From NCBI RefSeq assembly GCF_046630445.1, contig NC_092341.1, forward strand, positions 999,501 to 1,063,500: DNA of 64,000 nucleotides, read 5' to 3'. Position 1 is the first letter of the stretch. The number at the start of each line of letters is the position of its first letter. The notes under the pieces are model-generated. The model saw only the letters and a program-made list of their open reading frames with translations. It was not told the origin of the DNA and did not search any database. The stretch comes from Rutidosis leptorrhynchoides. Its lineage: Eukaryota > Streptophyta > Magnoliopsida > Asterales > Asteraceae. Made by a program: the position numbers and the translations under genes. This document shows positions 59,380-64,000 of the stretch, piece by piece.

Positions 59380-62300
59380 TCAAGTGACGTTGGGATCAGG
59401 TTCAACGTGAACCTCATCATTAATCTCTAACGGTCCATCAAAATACTTCTTCACACGATGTCCGTTAACCTTAAAGGTGATACCATTAGCATTTTTTAAC
59501 TCGATCGTACCGTATGGGTACACCTTAACAACCTCAAATGGTCCCGTCCACCGGGACTTGAGTTTTCCCGATAAAAGCTTTAATCTAGAGTTAAACAAAA
59601 GCACTCGGTCGCCTTCGTTAAACTACTTTGGACCCTTTAACTTCCTATCATGCCATTGCTTGGTTTTCTCTTTATAGATCAATGAATTCTCGTACGCATC
59701 TAGGCGTAATTCACCAAGCTCATTCAATTGCCCCGCCCTTAGGCGTCCGGCTTCCTTCAAATCTAAATTGCACTTTTTAAGTGCCCACATAGCCTTGTGC
59801 TCAATCTCCAATGGGAGATGGCACGCTTTCCCATAAACCAACCGATAAGGAGTGGTACCAATTGGAGTTTTGAAGGCGGTTCTAAACGCCCACAAAGCTT
59901 CATCGAGCTTATTTGCCCACTCCTTCGGATTCGAACCCACAGTTTTCTCAAGAATACTTTTAAGAGCTCGATTTGTATTCTCAACTTGTCCGCTCGTTTG
60001 GGGATGGTATGAAGTAGAAACTTTATGGAGAACTCCATATCGCTTCAATACCTTCTCCATTTGGGCGTTACAAAAATGAGTACCCCTATCGCTAATTAAA
60101 GCTTTAGGAGTTCCAAATCGAGAGAATAAACGCTTAAGGAACAAAATCACAACTCGTGCATCATTTGTGGGTAAAGCTTGCGCTTCGGCCCATTTAGACA
60201 CGTAGTCAATGGCAACGAGTATGTAACTATAATTCTGAGATTTCGGAAATGGCCCCATAAAGTCAATTCCCCAAACGTCAAATACTTCGCAAACTTGGAT
60301 GCTTTGTTGAGGCATCTCATCCCGTTTGGTGACTTTACCGGCCCTTTGGCACGAATCACATGACTTACAAACCAGGTGGGCATCTTTGAAGATTGTCGGC
60401 CAATAAAAGCCGGCATCATAGACTTTACGCCCCGTAATTTGGGGTCCAAAATACCCACCGGTAGGCCCACTATGGCACTCGGTTAAAATACGCATACACT
60501 CATCACCGGAAACACACCGGCGGATAACCCCATCGGGACAACAACGGAAAAGATAGGGATCCTTCCAGAAATAGTACTTAAGGTCACTGAAGAATTTCTT
60601 CCTCTTTTGATGTGACCACCCTTTCTCCAAGAATCTCCCAACTAGATAATTAGCAATGTCCACGTACCACGGCTCATCAACCTTATCCACCTTCATGAGA
60701 TATTCGCCGGGAAAATCATCATGAATGGTCGTCTCATCGAGAACCTCACGGGAGGGGTTCTCAAGACGTGAAAGGTGATCGGCCGCCAAGTTTTCAGCAC
60801 CCTTTTTATCCCGGATCTCCACATCAAATTCTTGCAAAAGCAAGATCCATCTAAGAAGTCGTGGTTTTGCATCCGGTTTAGCAAAAAGGTACTTTAGAGC
60901 AGAATGGTCCGTAAAGACAATAGTCTTAGATAAGACTAAGTAGGACCGGAACTTATCAAACGAAAAGACCACCGCAAGGAGCTCTTTTTCAGTGGTAGTA
61001 TAATTTAATTGCGCTCCTTGCAAGGTCTTGCTTGCATAGTAGATGGGTCGGAAATGCTTCTCGACCCTTTGACCCAAAACTGAGCCAACAGCGAAATCAG
61101 ATGCATCGCACATAAGCTCGAACGGAAGGGACCAATTCGGAGCAATTATGATTGGCGCATTGATGAGTTTCTCCTTCAAAAGCTCGAATGCCTTTTGGCA
61201 CTCGTCGGAGAAGTTCCACGGGGTGTCCTTTTCAAGGAGTTTATTCATCGGGTTGGCAATCTTAGAAAAATCTTTAATGAATCGCCGGTAAAAACCGGCG
61301 TGCCCTAGAAAACTCCTAACACCCTTAACATCGGTAGGGGGTGGAAGGTTCTTAATAGCGGTAACCTTTGCGGGATCCACCTCTATACCGGTTTTAGAAA
61401 TCTTGTGCCCAAGAATGATGCCCCCTTGAACCATGAAATGGCACTTCTCCCAGTTGAGCACAAGATTAGATTTTTCGCACCTGACCAACATCCGTTCTAA
61501 ATTAAGAAGGCATGAATCGAAAGTGTCACCGAAGACCGAGAAGTCATCCATGAACACCTCCATGCAATCTTCTATCATGTCATGGAATATGGCCATCATG
61601 CACCTTTGAAAAGTGGCCGGAGCATTGCAAAGGCCAAAGGGCATGCGTCGATAAGAGAACGTGCCATATGGGCACGTGAAAGTAGTCTTCTCTTGGTCCT
61701 CGGGCGAGATAGGAATTTGAAAATAGCCCGAGAAACCATCGAGAAAGCAATAGAAACTGTTTCCCGCCAACCTCTCTAGCATTTGATCCATGAAAGGTAG
61801 CGGGAAGTGGTCTTTACGTGTGGCGTCGTTCAACTTACGGTAGTCGATACAAACACGCCACCCCGTGACAGTCCGGGTGGAAATTAACTCATTTTTATCA
61901 TTGGTGGTAACAGTCATACCACCTTTCTTAGGTACACAGTGTACCGGGCTAATCCATGGACTGTCAAAAATCGGGTAAATCAGACCTGCATCAAGGAGCT
62001 TTATGATCTCTTTCTTCACGACATCTTGCATATGCGGGTTCAACCTCCTTTGACGTTGCACCACAGATTTGGAGTTATCCTCCATTAGGATTTTGTGGGT
62101 GCAATAGGAGGGACTAATACCCTTAATGTTGTGAATCTTCCATGCAATTGCCGGTTTATGGGCCTTTAGCATAGTAACAAGCTCAGTTTTCTGACCTGCT
62201 GAAAGAGAAGAAGAAATAATTACCGGAAGCTTAGATTCCTCATGCAAGTAAGCGTATTCCAAATGATCTGGAAGTGGCTTCAATTCAAGCTCGGGAGGTT

Positions 62301-62442
62301 CTTCAATTGAAGACTTGCTCCGGTAATCTGAATCACGTTCGAGTTCTTTGAACTCCTCTTCAGTCGGCTCATAGCCGTTTTCCATCAAGGTGGTTAAAAT
62401 ATCCACCTCCTCAACCTGCACATCCTCATCAATCTCAACCAA
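59380..62442 (-). pseudogene. Athila pol on - strand: RT, RNase H, integrase; one internal stop
   Basis: A 939-codon frame (62442-59623), then TAG, then 74 codons more to 59380. RT spans ~128-400 with D235 and MDD at 298-300; RNase H has D446, E487 and D512; integrase has C692/C695/C698, and its triad is D727, D785 and E821. The zinc domain has H657, but the second His is Tyr664 (TGGY, TGGH in the + copy), which probably weakens it. The C-terminal domain after the stop (SRWTGPFEVVKVYPYGTIEL) is integrase tail. The frame continues upstream past a TAG into protease. No frameshifts. Confidence 0.9.
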
Positions 62443-62478
62443 TGAGCATTCTCCTGAGCCCTGTAACTCTGGGAATTC

Positions 62479-63162
62479 CTATAAAAACTCAGACTGGACA
62501 TTCACAGTGTTAAGAAAATAACATGTATCATCAGTGTAGCCAGGGTATTTTAAAGCATGGTCGATTGAGAATGTTGCACTCAAATCGTCTATCCTAAGGG
62601 TCAACTTTTGGCCATACACATCAATTATACACCTAGCAGTATTTAAGAATGGCCGACCCAAAATTAGTGGAATCCTTTCATCCACTTCCATATCCAAAAC
62701 CACAAAATCCGCCGGAAAAACTAACGACCCGGTCTTCACTAGCATATTCTCTATGATTCCACGAGGGAATTTAATAGAGCGGTCAGCTAGCTGCACAGCC
62801 ATACGCGTGGGTTTTAACTCCCCGGGGTCTAGCTTTAAGTAAATAGAATAAGGCATTAAATTAATGCTAGCCCCCAAATCCGCCAAAGCCCTCATACAGT
62901 CCAAATTACCAAGTAAACAAGGAATGGTAAAACTTCCAGGATCTTCAAGCTTCTAGGGAAGCTTGTTTGCAACAACCGCTGAGCATGCGGCATTCAACCT
63001 GACTGAAGACACGTTCTTCAGCTTCTGCCTGTTAGTCACCAAATCTTTGAGAAACCTCGCATACTTAGGCATACCTGCAATAACATCAATAAAAGGCATA
63101 TTTATGTTAACTTTTTTAATCAAGTCCATGAACTTGGACTTTTCGGCCTCTAGCTTCTCCAA
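62479..63162 (-). pseudogene. Athila protease and gag-protease linker on - strand
   Basis: Continues the gag frame after a TGA (63163-63165, Arg CGA expected). The linker (MDLIKKVNINMPFIDVIAGM) is typical of Athila. A TAG lies near 62953. The aspartic protease has DLGASINLMP, the active-site variant of this lineage, and ILGRPFL. A TAG at 62479 separates it from pol; all three breaks are nonsense codons in one frame. Confidence 0.82.
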
Positions 63163-64000
63163 TCACTGTTTCCTCGGGAATGGGAGCGGTGGTTGATACT
63201 CTCTAACTACCGGTTTAGCAGCAACAGTAACCGGTTCCTTAACAACTTTTTCAGCCACCTGTTCCGGCTCCTTTTTCCTTTCCGGTTCACTTTCAACAAC
63301 CGGCTCACTATCATTAACTAACGGTACCCTCAAATCATACTCGTCGGGCTTCCTCGGTGGATAATATGCTAAACCACTTCGGGTGGTGATAGCATTAACA
63401 TGCCCGTTTTTCGGGTTAGTATCCGTCTTGCTCGGTAACTCTCCCGGCTTCCTCTCACTACTCTTATTAGCAAGTTGACCAATCTGCTGTTCAAGATTAT
63501 GAATAGCTGCTTGTTGATTTCGAAACATTTGGTCATTCTTTTCATTATTCTGAGTAACGGTAGTGACAAGTTGAGTCTGAGATATCACTAACTTCTCGAT
63601 CATAGCCTCAAGGTTGGACTTTTTCTCTTCGACCTGTGGTTTCTGAAAATAACCGGGAGCTTGCTGCTGAAAACCTCCACTAGAACCCGGTTGGAACCTC
63701 GAACCCTGATTACCTTGCGGATTATAAGGATTATTGAAATTCCTATTAAACTGAGCACGTCCCTGAAACTGATTGTTATTCTGCTGACTAATATAGTTGA
63801 CCTCTTCTTTCTGATTCATAGTCAAACCCGCATCACAATCTTTGCCCAGATGCAAACCTCCACAGTATTCACAACCAACCTTCATACCATGAATATCCTT
63901 GTTCATCTTCTCCAAATTCCTACCAAACGAATCCAACTTAGCACTGAAAGACCCAAAATCATCATAAGCACCTGTACCTGTAGTCTCTGTTCTCTTAACT
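63163..64000 (-). CDS. Athila gag 3' part on - strand, partial at window edge
   Basis: The frame is open from the right edge of the window; the first internal Met is at 63936, but codons upstream of it are in frame (GAYDDFGSFSAKLDSF), so the true start is outside. It contains CEYCGGLHLGKDC, a C-x2-C-x3-H-x4-C variant of the zinc knuckle, then a Gln/Asn-rich tract, a heptad-like stretch (NLEAMIEKLVISQTQLVTTV), ITTRSGLAY, and a Pro/Glu-rich segment before the TGA at 63163. Gag packages the RNA. Relation to Athila gag is recognised from the motif order. Confidence 0.82.
   Translation of the reverse strand, partial: VKRTETTGTGAYDDFGSFSAKLDSFGRNLEKMNKDIHGMKVGCEYCGGLHLGKDCDAGLTMNQKEEVNYISQQNNNQFQGRAQFNRNFNNPYNPQGNQGSRFQPGSSGGFQQQAPGYFQKPQVEEKKSNLEAMIEKLVISQTQLVTTVTQNNEKNDQMFRNQQAAIHNLEQQIGQLANKSSERKPGELPSKTDTNPKNGHVNAITTRSGLAYYPPRKPDEYDLRVPLVNDSEPVVESEPERKKEPEQVAEKVVKEPVTVAAKPVVREYQPPLPFPRKQ

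Larger units (their letters stand above)
52768..64000 (-). mobile_element. Athila-lineage element on - strand (5' end outside window)
   Basis: From right to left: gag (entering from the edge), protease, RT-RNase H-integrase, a CGCG-box-rich stretch, a spliced env-like ORF, a 2.2-kb 3' region, purine tract and 3' LTR. The coding frame is whole apart from a few nonsense codons and has no frameshift, so this is a fairly young but probably non-autonomous copy. Confidence 0.9.

Noticed and set aside
1-64000. tRNA or rRNA genes
   Set aside because: I found no cloverleaf with A and B boxes and no rRNA-like sequence. The tRNA-related matches are retroelement primer-binding sites.

Overview
This is plant nuclear DNA from a eudicot. 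The LTR sequence types look most like daisy-family (Asteraceae) genomes, but that is recognition from memory and not proof. About 85 percent of the window is nested Ty3/gypsy LTR retrotransposons. A gene island of about 9 kb (23.6-32.3 kb) holds two host genes: an intron-rich membrane-anchored kelch protein gene (+ strand) and an F-box/kelch gene (- strand), arranged tail to tail. As I recall the Arabidopsis map, At1g51540 and At1g51550 are a similar neighbouring pair.

Layout. 1-4903: the 3' part of a Tekay-like chromovirus (E1). 4904-5887 and 19102-20376: two halves of an older LTR (H), split by a complete copy of the E1 family (E2, 5888-19101) with a GTCTG target-site duplication. 20377-23459: the 3' remnant of a Tat-lineage element, with an antisense gypsy-type transposase ORF and a short LTR. 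About 23560-23615: a Helitron 3' end. 23845-31594: the two host genes. 32314: a second Helitron end. 32365-33339: an LTR head. 33340-36059: an LTR, primer-binding site and first gag codons of another gypsy element. 36060-45877: a third member of the E family (E3), inserted in those gag codons and truncated. 45878-51195: an Athila-lineage element on the + strand (pol, a Cys/His ORF, and a probably spliced env-like ORF). 51196-54324: two nearly identical Athila LTRs head to head around a 15-base centre. 54325-64000: a second Athila element on the - strand that runs off the right edge.

The most unusual system is the E family. Between the primer-binding site and gag, E2 and E3 both carry two extra ORFs: an acidic Glu-rich protein, and an F-box protein resembling the plant At2g35280 type, evidently captured from the host. 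Both F-box copies are now broken, by different lesions. In the best-aligned block, synonymous changes outweigh nonsynonymous ones per site, so the ORF was probably maintained while the family was active. A copy of the polypurine-tract sequence, able to form a hairpin, lies just before gag in both.

Two further points stand out. One is the palindromic LTR-LTR junction, whose centre carries what look like primer-binding-site first bases; this suggests an aberrant reverse-transcription product. The other is a paired CGCG-box motif (two 11-mers with a fixed 20-21 base period) found in Athila LTRs, in the Athila internal region and in an unrelated LTR. All positions and counts were read by eye, without alignment or database search.
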